This document shows, piece after piece, positions 8,910 through 17,073 of a stretch of DNA of 53,565 nt; within the stretch, counting starts at the first letter, position 1; each line of letters opens with the position of its first letter. Made by a program: the position numbers and the translations under genes. The stretch is from Candidatus Thalassarchaeaceae archaeon (GTDB taxonomy: Archaea; Thermoplasmatota; Poseidoniia; Poseidoniales; Thalassarchaeaceae), in assembly GCA_023700255.1 (NCBI GenBank), contig JAJPRD010000001.1:1-53565 (forward strand), in the 5' to 3' direction. The notes beneath the pieces are model-generated. The model did no database searches. It saw only the letters and a list, made by a program, of their open reading frames with translations, and had not been told where the DNA came from.

Positions 8910-10003
8910 GTATGAAGTTAGGTGAGCGTCTCCGAGTGACTCTTTTTGGCGAAAGTCATGGACGTTGTGTAGGAGCATTATTGGAAGGCCTACCTGCTGG
9001 TACACCTATTGATAATGAGGCGTTATTAGATTTCATTAATAGAAGAAAACCTGGTAGGAAAGGGCTCTCATCTAGGGCAGAGATTGATGAATGTGAGATA
9101 ATGTCTGGAGTCAACGAAGGTGTAGCTACAGGTTGGCCAATACTTTTAATCACTCATAATTCTGATGTACGTTCAAAAGATTATTCATTTCTTCCAGATC
9201 ATCCTCGCCCTGGTCATGCCGATATGGTAGAGCATATTCGAACAGATGGAGTCAGCGATCTCAGAGGTGGAGGTTCGCAATCTGCTAGACTTACTTTTGG
9301 TCTTGTAGCTGCTGGAAGTCAAACACGTGCTTTGTTAGACTCAGTAGGTTGGTCTTGCTCAGCACATTTGGCAAGTGTAGGAGATATTGTCTCTGAACCC
9401 TTATTCGAATTAGATAGAGTTACTCCATTAGAGGAGGGGACTGATATGGCTCGTTTGAATTGTAGAGATTCTGTCGCAGTTGTAAAAATGTCAAAATTAT
9501 TAGAAAATATCAGAAAAGAACTTGATTCTATAGGTTCTTCAGTTGAATTATTGATTGAAGGGTTACCAATAGGAGTTGGTGAACCATGGTTTGACGGTAT
9601 TGAACCGGCATTAGCCAGAGGTTTGATGGCAATACCTGGAGCTAGAGCGGTAGAATTTTCTCATGGTTTTAAGACGTCAAAGATGAGAGGTTCAGAGAAT
9701 AATGATGCCTGGACTTTAGAAGGAAAAAACCCTGTATTGGAGGGCTCAGAATCTGGTGATGCAGATGGCTCTTTAGGCGGTCGTTCAACAAGTGCTAGCA
9801 TTAGAGTAGTAGTTCATTTCAAACCCCCTAGTAGCCTTGCTAGAGAACAATCAACGTTACATCTGCCTAGCGGAGAACAAAGGCCTCTGAAGGTCCATGG
9901 TAGGCATGATCCAGTATTAGGCCCAAGAGCAGTACCTGTGGTTGAGTCAGTTGCTATACTAGTTATTGCCGATTTAGGTTTAATTGGCGGATATATTGAA
10001 TAA
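8906..10003 (+). CDS. aroC: chorismate synthase
   Basis: 365 residues, full family length. Converts 5-enolpyruvylshikimate-3-phosphate to chorismate with reduced FMN. Visible signatures: GERLRVTLFGESHG at the N-terminus, NRRKPGRKGLSSRAEID (arginine-rich substrate loop), RPGHADM, the GGGSQSARLTFG block and the C-terminal GRHDPVLGPRAVPVVE. Last gene of the aromatic operon. The intermediate enzymes (dehydroquinase, shikimate dehydrogenase, EPSP synthase) are not in this window and must be encoded elsewhere. It ends 8 bases before the stop of a convergent gene. Confidence 0.97.
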   Translation: MSMKLGERLRVTLFGESHGRCVGALLEGLPAGTPIDNEALLDFINRRKPGRKGLSSRAEIDECEIMSGVNEGVATGWPILLITHNSDVRSKDYSFLPDHPRPGHADMVEHIRTDGVSDLRGGGSQSARLTFGLVAAGSQTRALLDSVGWSCSAHLASVGDIVSEPLFELDRVTPLEEGTDMARLNCRDSVAVVKMSKLLENIRKELDSIGSSVELLIEGLPIGVGEPWFDGIEPALARGLMAIPGARAVEFSHGFKTSKMRGSENNDAWTLEGKNPVLEGSESGDADGSLGGRSTSASIRVVVHFKPPSSLAREQSTLHLPSGEQRPLKVHGRHDPVLGPRAVPVVESVAILVIADLGLIGGYIE

Positions 10004-10011
10004 TTTTTTAT

Positions 10012-10935
10012 TCATTTACTACTATTTTCTCTCATCTGCGCCAACCTTGCCGGTAAGTTGACTGCAAATGCAGATGCTACGATCATAAACACAACTGCGG
10101 TTCCCAGAGCAACTCCGTAAACAGATGTTAATTCTACACTCTCTTCAAGTCTTTTTGCAGTAGAGTCGCTACCTAGTAATCCAACTATAAATGGGATGAT
10201 TAAATTAATCATCAGAGTAATTAATGCGACGAATCCTGCAACTAGAGGTGTAATCATTAATGACCTATAATATTGAGAAGTTATTTTCTTAACATTCATC
10301 ACATAGACTTCACCAGTTCTGATGGATTTATCAAGCATGGAGAATCTTATGATTCCGCTTGTTAATTCTATATACATTACAAGGAAAAGTGCATAAGATA
10401 TCAATAGCAGTTTCTGAGCGATTTCTCCATCTGGAAGTAAGTCTATACCAAATTCAACTTTACTGCCTGCAAATCTAATTGTAACTAAAATTAAGATGAT
10501 ATAAGATATCAAAATTGCACGTTGTTCTCTTTGGAAAATCCCATACATTCCTCCAATAAAACCCATTGCTATGAGTAATATATGGAATAATGCTCCAATT
10601 GCTGGTTGATTGATTATGTCACTTAACCAAAACCATGCAGTCCCAGATACTGGTGTTACAGTAAATGTTACGATAGATAAAAGTGTTAGAATAATTGCTG
10701 CCGACATCTGTAATGTCTGGACAACTCTATCTGGTGGTAAGAATTTAGTTTTAGATACAATAGGTCCACCAAATAATGATTCAATCATTGATGGCACGTG
10801 AACTTCTGGAATAGCATCTTTAGGGATTTCTGAACTTCCCGTCATTTTACCTGCTGCTTTTTTCCTACTAGGTGCAGATGATCTGACGGTTTTACCATCG
10901 TATAAATGAGACGTGTCTGATTTCTTTTCTGCCAA
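10012..10935 (-). CDS. six-pass membrane protein of unknown function
   Basis: 307 residues. A hydrophilic, lysine/serine-rich N-terminus (1-70) precedes six hydrophobic segments at about 77-98, 113-134, 139-155, 173-195, 227-254 and 270-293. No catalytic motif seen. Last gene of a minus-strand run with MoxR ATPase, a DUF58 protein and a DUF4350-like protein. It lies 12 bases after the DUF58 gene, so a structural or accessory membrane role in that system is the reasonable inference. No named family recognised. Confidence 0.75.
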   Translation of the reverse strand: MAEKKSDTSHLYDGKTVRSSAPSRKKAAGKMTGSSEIPKDAIPEVHVPSMIESLFGGPIVSKTKFLPPDRVVQTLQMSAAIILTLLSIVTFTVTPVSGTAWFWLSDIINQPAIGALFHILLIAMGFIGGMYGIFQREQRAILISYIILILVTIRFAGSKVEFGIDLLPDGEIAQKLLLISYALFLVMYIELTSGIIRFSMLDKSIRTGEVYVMNVKKITSQYYRSLMITPLVAGFVALITLMINLIIPFIVGLLGSDSTAKRLEESVELTSVYGVALGTAVVFMIVASAFAVNLPARLAQMRENSSK

Positions 10936-10947
10936 ATCAATTCCTCC

Positions 10948-12267
10948 TCAAAATCCTCTTGCCCCAGATAAAGCTGTATTCAATAGCATATCTGGTTCCC
11001 AGTCCATAACATTCGCGCCCAGCCCTCTTAATTCGCTCATTAGAATATCTCTTTCTGTTTTTAGTAATTCATAGCCAGTTCGATCTAACCTTCTTGCGTC
11101 AAACTCAAATTCTAAACTACTTGGTGATAGTATTGTGACATCAAAGTTTCGAGATCTAAAGTCTCTCACTGCTTCAATTATAGTAGGGTCATCTTCTAGA
11201 GGGCTTAGAATAATTATAGGACTGCCTCTATTAATGTGCGGCATAATTCTATTTGTTACAACTTTTAGAGGCGTATTTCCTTTGGCCATAGCACCCGCTA
11301 GCTTTGTTAGGATAACATATAATTGCTTTTTACCAGTATCTCTGTCTACTGATACAATTTCATCACCATAGACTACCAATCCTACTGAATCTCTTCTTGA
11401 AAGGAAATATTGTGCTAAACTTGCTGCTGCTCTAGTACTATATACCAATGAGTTTCTACTTACTGGACCCGTTTCAGATACTGATCTACTATCAACAAGT
11501 AAAATAATGTCACTAACAGCATCTCTTTCGAACTCATTAACCATCAATTTACCGCCCGATCGAGCAGTAGCTTTCCAGTTTACTTTCTTCATTGCATCCC
11601 CTGGTACATATTCTCTTAGGTTATAGAAATTTGACCCCTCACCTGGATTTCTTATGTTTACCGCACCTGTGAAAATCTTAGGTACACGACTTTTGATTAA
11701 TGCATCTTTAATATCTTCCATTTTTGGGAAAACTAGGAAATCATCATAAAGATGAATTTCTCTTTCATTATGGAATAGTCCAAATGTATCTTGTATTCTA
11801 ATACATACTGGACCAATTGTGTAGAATCCTCTTAATGGTGCTTCAATAGTGTATGCAATTTCTGTTTCTCTTTGAGGTCCTAATTCCATCAAGACGTAAT
11901 TTGCTCCTTTCTTTATTCTCATTACTTCTGGTACTCGATCTCTAACTTCCAGAACTTTAGAGAGATTTGATTTATTCTGAATTCTTATAGATACATCGAT
12001 TTCACCATCTTCAAAAACACGTGCTGATGATAATCTTCTTAGTGCTACGAGATTTTGTAATGCAATACCACCTGTGTCGTTATCATCATCCATTCTTCTT
12101 CCAGATGATGATACATCTGCATTTGTAGTCCTAAATGCGGCCCATGTAAGGAACGAAAGAAGAACTACAGCTACAGTCACTAGTTGTTGATTACGTAATA
12201 CTAGCCCTAGGAGATATAGAGCTACCGCCAGCGATGCAAACATTGCTGATTTTCTACTCCATGCCAT
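10948..12267 (-). CDS. DUF58 / BatA-like membrane-anchored protein
   Basis: About 439 residues. Two N-terminal membrane helices (about 8-25 and 28-45) precede a beta-rich domain and the DUF58 signature GEGSNFYNLREYVPGDAMKK followed by VNWKATARSGG. After it comes a VWA-like fold whose MIDAS start is LLVDSRSVS. DUF58 proteins are regularly encoded with MoxR AAA ATPases and are thought to act as metal-dependent adhesion or assembly factors. The ATG at 12267 (MAWSRKSA) is chosen because AGGAG lies 8 bases upstream; the TTG two codons earlier is less likely. Directly downstream of moxR with a 32-base gap. Confidence 0.9.
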   Translation of the reverse strand: MAWSRKSAMFASLAVALYLLGLVLRNQQLVTVAVVLLSFLTWAAFRTTNADVSSSGRRMDDDNDTGGIALQNLVALRRLSSARVFEDGEIDVSIRIQNKSNLSKVLEVRDRVPEVMRIKKGANYVLMELGPQRETEIAYTIEAPLRGFYTIGPVCIRIQDTFGLFHNEREIHLYDDFLVFPKMEDIKDALIKSRVPKIFTGAVNIRNPGEGSNFYNLREYVPGDAMKKVNWKATARSGGKLMVNEFERDAVSDIILLVDSRSVSETGPVSRNSLVYSTRAAASLAQYFLSRRDSVGLVVYGDEIVSVDRDTGKKQLYVILTKLAGAMAKGNTPLKVVTNRIMPHINRGSPIIILSPLEDDPTIIEAVRDFRSRNFDVTILSPSSLEFEFDARRLDRTGYELLKTERDILMSELRGLGANVMDWEPDMLLNTALSGARGF

Positions 12268-12299
12268 AAGCAAATCTCCTATTAATTAGTAAAATAAAA

Positions 12300-13355
12300 T
12301 CATACCGTTGGAACTGGTACTTGTCTAAGGATATCTGAGACTACTTGATCGTTCTCAAGACCTTTTATTTGGTGTTCTGGTTTCAGGATTAGTCTGTGTG
12401 CCACAGCTAATGTAGCAACAGATTTGACATCATCAGGGGTGACGAAATCTCTTCCGCGCATTGCAGCAGCTGCACGACTTGTTTTCAGTAATGCTTGAGA
12501 ACCACGAGGGGACGAGCCAACTAATACACGGGGATCTTCTCTTGTTCTAGATACAATCTCAACCATGTACATTCGTACTGCTGGGTCTACATATACATCT
12601 TCAATAGCTTGTTGCATTGCAACAACTCTTGCAGGATCAGTAATCTCATCAACTTCTACAGCATCTGTCTTTCTCTCAATTCTCCTTCTTAGAATTTCAT
12701 CTTCATCTGCTCTATCAGGATAACCTACTGACATTTTGAACATGAATCGATCTAACTGAGCTTCAGGTAGTGGATAAGTTCCTTCTTGTTCGACTGGATT
12801 TTGTGTAGCCATTGTTAAGAACGGATTTGGTAATTTGTGAGTAATTATACCGATAGTAACTTGTTTTTCCTGCATAGCTTCAAGCAAAGCCGCCTGTGTT
12901 TTAGGAGGAGCTCTGTTAATCTCGTCAGATAGAAGTAAGTTGCAGAAAATCGGTCCCGGTTTGAAACTAAACTCTCCTTTCTTTGCATCATAGATATTTG
13001 TTCCTGTAATATCTGCTGGAAGCAAATCGGGTGTAAACTGTACACGCTTGAAATCACATCCAAGCGCATCAGCGAAAGTGTTGGTCATCAGGGTTTTTGC
13101 AAGTCCTGGGTAATCTTCGAACAGAAGGTTACCATTCGCCAAAATATCAACCATGACATTGTCAATTACGTGGCTCTTTCCAATAATAACTTTCTGAACC
13201 TCTAGGCTAATCGCTTCACCGATTGCTCCCACAGCTTCGAGTCTGTCACTCATTTTCTTAGATCCACGAACGCTTTCGGCTTTCTTTGCATAACCCTGGC
13301 TAACCGCGTCTGCTTGCGGTGCTTCTGGTTTATTTGCTGGTGGTGTTGCATTCAT
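12300..13355 (-). CDS. MoxR-family AAA+ ATPase
   Basis: 351 residues. Walker A region EDYPGLAKT (80-88), Walker B LLLSDEINRAPPKTQ (140-154) and sensor-1 stretch TQNPVEQEGTYPLPEAQLDR are all present, followed by the C-terminal lid (RGRDFVTPDDVKSVA). MoxR ATPases are chaperone-like and assemble or activate a partner complex, typically with VWA/DUF58 proteins as here. The first ~30 residues (Pro/Ala/Lys-rich) are an extension with no fold apparent. Neighbours on both sides are membrane proteins of the same cluster, so the four genes 10012-14980 are most likely one operon. Confidence 0.95.
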   Translation of the reverse strand: MNATPPANKPEAPQADAVSQGYAKKAESVRGSKKMSDRLEAVGAIGEAISLEVQKVIIGKSHVIDNVMVDILANGNLLFEDYPGLAKTLMTNTFADALGCDFKRVQFTPDLLPADITGTNIYDAKKGEFSFKPGPIFCNLLLSDEINRAPPKTQAALLEAMQEKQVTIGIITHKLPNPFLTMATQNPVEQEGTYPLPEAQLDRFMFKMSVGYPDRADEDEILRRRIERKTDAVEVDEITDPARVVAMQQAIEDVYVDPAVRMYMVEIVSRTREDPRVLVGSSPRGSQALLKTSRAAAAMRGRDFVTPDDVKSVATLAVAHRLILKPEHQIKGLENDQVVSDILRQVPVPTV

Positions 13356-13375
13356 TTTTCATCTCTCCAATTAAT

Positions 13376-14980
13376 CTAATTTCCCTTACCCCATTTCCTA
13401 ATAGCTACCATAAGTTGCCTTAGTTCTTGGGGTGAGTATGTTCGTGTTTGGCTGTAAGCTAGTTCCACTAGCCTAGGGTCGCCTATCATTGCTTGGACTT
13501 CTGCTGGTGGTTTTGAAGCCATTTGGTCTCGTGTCAGGTCATGATGTACCCTTACTTTAGTGAATAATGATTGTTTGACTCTTAATTTATATGTGCTTGA
13601 GTCTAGTTTGTTAGGTCTTTGATTAAACTTAGTTAGATCGAAGACATGTCTCCAGTTTTCCTTCTCAGGTACTACCATCATTGAAACAAGCAGTAGTAAT
13701 CCTACGTTCAGAACTACGAGCCACTTAAGGAATGTATTAGATGTGAGTAATACTACTGTAGACATAGTCGCTACAAATGGTGCAGAGATAGTTCCAGTTG
13801 CATGCCTACTTTCATCGAAAACGATTTGAAAATTACCTGTGTCTTGTCTTATCTGACTAGATAGTTGAGTATTATCGAATTCCATCATTGAGTGTACTAA
13901 CATTTGGAAATATACACTATTTCCATTCCAGTCATTATTATCATTAATTTCATTCATCCAGCATTTTGATTCTACAATCCCTTCACAAGAAGTTCTCATT
14001 CCTGTTTCTGCTGCAGTTGAGATATCCCATAATCGATTTGAAAATGCTTCATCATCTGATACGAACACAATGCTTCCTGTGACGCTTATTTCTTGTAAGT
14101 CGCTAAACCCTTTACCTGTTGCTTTGTCGTAAACTTGGACATTAGGATAATCTATGCGAATTATTAGAGATAGGTCTCCAGGTGCTGGATTTAGAGCATT
14201 ACTTGCATCTCCATCTCCTTCGATATCTATGAATGCAGAAGATGATGCTGTGGCAAGAATATTGACTTCTCTCTGACTATCTTGGTTTGTCTGCGGCAAA
14301 TCTTCAGCAGTAGGCTCAAATCTTATTCCAGTAGGTGAGCGGAACATTACAGGGATTCTACAGGACTTAGGGTCGTTATTAGATATCTGGAAATCAGAGC
14401 AACCTTTTCTTGCCGCACCCGCTTCCATTTCGTTAACATCGTTCTCAACTGACGCAACGCTCCAAACATTCTGCCATACAGGATTCTTTACAGTACCATC
14501 TTCATTGTATTCAAGCCAGTGTTGATTTTGATCTAATAGTGGGGAATCGAAATATGATACTCCGAATTTAGATGCTAATCTGTTCGCATTAGTATTATCT
14601 GCAGCTACTATTACTTTCCCTCCTTTCTCTGTTACGAAATCATAAATTGCATCAGCAGCAGTTTCATCAATTGGTTTTTCAGGAGACACAATAACTAACA
14701 TGGTTCGATGAGGGTCTTTCCAATCGTTAACTAGCATCGGCGTAGACATTGTATTTGCTATGAAATACCCATCCTCAAGACCAGTAGGGTCAGTCATATC
14801 CTCTCTCATTTCGCTTAATTGAGCTAAATTATTAGATTCATACGCAGAGTAAGAAGTCTCTTTACCTATCACCATCATCATTGGCGCAAGAAGAAGCAGT
14901 ACAACTGTTACTGTCATAGATGCTATCACAATAGTATTGAAATCCCAGCCCTCTGAATTTTCTTCTACCACAATAATCAA
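13376..14980 (-). CDS. DUF4350-like membrane protein of the MoxR cluster
   Basis: 534 residues. A membrane helix near 18-38 exports a large domain whose early part (DPHRTMLVIVSPEKPIDETA, then AIYDFVTEKGGKVIVAADN) looks like the DUF4350/GldG-like glutamine-amidotransferase-fold domain often found with MoxR and DUF58 genes. A second hydrophobic block near 400-450 precedes a basic cytoplasmic tail. First gene of the minus-strand cluster; the 144-base upstream gap 14981-15124 carries TATA-like AT stretches and an AACGGT hexamer 35 bases before the start codon. The family call rests on pattern and context, not on a catalytic residue. Confidence 0.75.
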   Translation of the reverse strand: MIIVVEENSEGWDFNTIVIASMTVTVVLLLLAPMMMVIGKETSYSAYESNNLAQLSEMREDMTDPTGLEDGYFIANTMSTPMLVNDWKDPHRTMLVIVSPEKPIDETAADAIYDFVTEKGGKVIVAADNTNANRLASKFGVSYFDSPLLDQNQHWLEYNEDGTVKNPVWQNVWSVASVENDVNEMEAGAARKGCSDFQISNNDPKSCRIPVMFRSPTGIRFEPTAEDLPQTNQDSQREVNILATASSSAFIDIEGDGDASNALNPAPGDLSLIIRIDYPNVQVYDKATGKGFSDLQEISVTGSIVFVSDDEAFSNRLWDISTAAETGMRTSCEGIVESKCWMNEINDNNDWNGNSVYFQMLVHSMMEFDNTQLSSQIRQDTGNFQIVFDESRHATGTISAPFVATMSTVVLLTSNTFLKWLVVLNVGLLLLVSMMVVPEKENWRHVFDLTKFNQRPNKLDSSTYKLRVKQSLFTKVRVHHDLTRDQMASKPPAEVQAMIGDPRLVELAYSQTRTYSPQELRQLMVAIRKWGKGN

Positions 14981-15124
14981 TCCTTTTTTTAGATATAGAA
15001 CATAGCAAACGCTGAACGGTATCTCAACCCAGTGATGAATGATAGTTATATGTTGCTGCTACTAGTTCAGGTCAATAACTTGTTTTAATCAGTTCGAGTG
15101 CGTTTTATACACTATACTAGTTCC

Positions 15125-16099
15125 TCATTTTTTATTTTTTATTTTTATTTTTTTATTGCTATTTGAATAAAACAGAGCTATGCAAGTAGATAATAAAATA
15201 GTATTTAATCCAGCTGTTGGTAAATTTGAATCAACCACTTCCAAATCACTGTTTTGGTCATCAGGGTTTGGCTTATTATCTACTGGTTTAGTTAGTGGCG
15301 GTTCCACTGTAATTGAGGTTTCATCTTCAGAGATTTTAGAAGATCCTGAATTCATCGCACCATTTGAATAAACGGTTATTTCTAACTTGCAGTTTTTTCT
15401 TGGATGACTTTCTGATGCAGTAATTTTCAAATCTGCATTTGATGATTGTCCTTTTTCTAAATCAGTTACGAGTAATTTGTCTAATCCATTATCTGATGTC
15501 ATTAAAGGACAATTATCTGATAAATCTATTTCTCCGACTTTATCTTTTATATTTCCAGTATTTGTTACACTAACTCTCAAGATCATATCCGTGCCAGCAT
15601 TCATCGGCCCTACTGGGTCTGCGATATCAACAGTAATTGAGTGAATTATTGGTATTTTTAGATCAGCTAAAACTTCTTGATTTTCAGGTATCAAAACTGC
15701 GATGCTTGCTCTAGATACTAAGCTTGCAGTAATTTTCATCTCATCTAATGAGTTTGCATCGAAATCAAAAACGTCCACATCCTTGATATTAAGTGTGAAT
15801 GTTTCATTATCTCCTGGTTGTATTTTTTCATTTTCTGGGCCATCAGCACTTCCATCAAATGGTAAATCGTATGTGAAACTAACTTCTACTTCAAAAGTCT
15901 CAGTATTATGTACATAAAATTCAATTGATTTTTCTCCATTTTCAGCAATAATAAATGGATTGCTTTCATCATCTGCAATATATTTTATTCCTAATTCCCA
16001 ATTCCCTAATTCTGGTTGTTGAGCATAAGTAAGGCCTGTCGAACTTAGAAATAAAATAGCAAATACTGAGAAACATATGATATTCTTCATCTTACTCAC
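15125..16099 (-). CDS. secreted single-pass protein with COG1470/NEW3-like beta domain
   Basis: 324 residues. A signal peptide (FSVFAILFLSSTGLTYAQ, about 10-27) is followed by two beta-sandwich-like regions. The second (about 135-250, e.g. DMILRVSVTNTGNIKDKVG) resembles the NEW3/alpha-galactosidase-associated or CARDB domains common in archaeal surface proteins. A Pro/Asn/Asp-rich linker, a C-terminal hydrophobic segment (TAGLNTILLSTCIALFY) and a lysine-rich end KKIKIKNKK anchor it to the membrane. The long T-runs at 15129-15152 simply encode that lysine tail. It overlaps the FAD-subunit gene by 8 bases, so it is cotranscribed with the molybdoenzyme; function unknown. Confidence 0.75.
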   Translation of the reverse strand: MSKMKNIICFSVFAILFLSSTGLTYAQQPELGNWELGIKYIADDESNPFIIAENGEKSIEFYVHNTETFEVEVSFTYDLPFDGSADGPENEKIQPGDNETFTLNIKDVDVFDFDANSLDEMKITASLVSRASIAVLIPENQEVLADLKIPIIHSITVDIADPVGPMNAGTDMILRVSVTNTGNIKDKVGEIDLSDNCPLMTSDNGLDKLLVTDLEKGQSSNADLKITASESHPRKNCKLEITVYSNGAMNSGSSKISEDETSITVEPPLTKPVDNKPNPDDQNSDLEVVDSNLPTAGLNTILLSTCIALFYSNSNKKIKIKNKK

Positions 16100-17072
16100 C
16101 TAATAACCCCTTACAGGCTCTCTTTGTTAATACCTTCACCATCTTTCTCCTGTAAGATGGTGTATACCAGGTATTTTGCACTGGCTTAACCGCTTTTCTT
16201 ATATTTTCAGACAGAGTTGAGATGCTTTCTTTTCCATTCCAATCTTCCACTAATTGTGACGATAAATCCTCATGGTACCCTGGAATTGATTCTAGGCCAG
16301 TTGTAGCGACTCTTAATTTTTTAAGGACATTCTCTTCCTTTTTCCAAAGAACAGCAACCCCTGCCTCAGGGAAATCCCAAGATTCTCGCTGACGCAATTT
16401 TTGATAGTCTCCTGCCCACTCAGAAATTTCTTCAGGTATACTGATGTGAGTTAATAATTCTCCAGGCTGTAACTTATTCCTTGTCATTCCATCAAGTTCA
16501 AAGAAATCGTTCAATAACATCTCTCTTTTTCCTGAGGTTGATATCAAGTGCACTTTAGCCTCCATGCACATTAAGACAGGTGCTAAATCTGCTTGATAAG
16601 TAGCTACGCATAATGTGTTTTGATTTGGTATTACTCTACAATCAGCTCCAGTTCCACAGTCACATTTATGACACCATTCGATTGACTCTCTCCAATCTTC
16701 AGTTTGATTGAACCAATAACATCTCGTATCTAAACAGATATTTCCTCCTACTGTCCCTGAGCGTCTAATCATGATACTAGCTATTGAATTAGCAGATTTA
16801 GCAAGGACGGGGTGAGTTACTTCTGATTCAGCTAAATCTTGCAATCTTACCATAGCACCGATATGCGTATTTGATAGTTCAGTTAATTCTGTAATCTTAG
16901 CTAAAGAGATTACACTTTTTTTAGTATTAAGATGCCATTTATAGTTAGGTAAGAGGTCAGTCCCTCCTGCGACCCAATCAAATTCTTCATCATTTAATTG
17001 TAATTTTTTTGCAATTTCTAAAGCTTCATCTAAACTAATTGGAGTATACAATTTGAACGGAGGCATCTTCAT
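16092..17072 (-). CDS. molybdenum hydroxylase FAD subunit with Cys-rich insertion (HcrB-like)
   Basis: 326 residues, medium (CoxM/XdhB) subunit of a molybdenum hydroxylase that passes electrons between FAD and the Fe-S clusters. FAD-binding motifs are VAGGTDLLPN (about 34-43) and RRSGTVGGNICLDTR (about 103-117). Between the FAD motif and ATYQADLAPVL lies an insertion with many cysteines (C118, C134, C137, C139, C145, C155), located where 4-hydroxybenzoyl-CoA reductase beta subunits bind an extra [4Fe-4S] cluster. Ordinary XdhB/CoxM proteins lack it. Start chosen at ATG 17072 (MKMPPFKLYTP): AGAGGTGA sits 5 bases before and the previous stop is one base away; the ATG at 17114 lies inside the upstream gene. 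Confidence 0.9.
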   Translation of the reverse strand: MKMPPFKLYTPISLDEALEIAKKLQLNDEEFDWVAGGTDLLPNYKWHLNTKKSVISLAKITELTELSNTHIGAMVRLQDLAESEVTHPVLAKSANSIASIMIRRSGTVGGNICLDTRCYWFNQTEDWRESIEWCHKCDCGTGADCRVIPNQNTLCVATYQADLAPVLMCMEAKVHLISTSGKREMLLNDFFELDGMTRNKLQPGELLTHISIPEEISEWAGDYQKLRQRESWDFPEAGVAVLWKKEENVLKKLRVATTGLESIPGYHEDLSSQLVEDWNGKESISTLSENIRKAVKPVQNTWYTPSYRRKMVKVLTKRACKGLLGE

Positions 17073-17073
17073 T

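Noticed and set aside
15125-15155. Low-complexity T-rich tract as terminator or repeat
   Set aside because: It encodes the lysine-rich C-terminus of the 15125-16099 protein on the minus strand.
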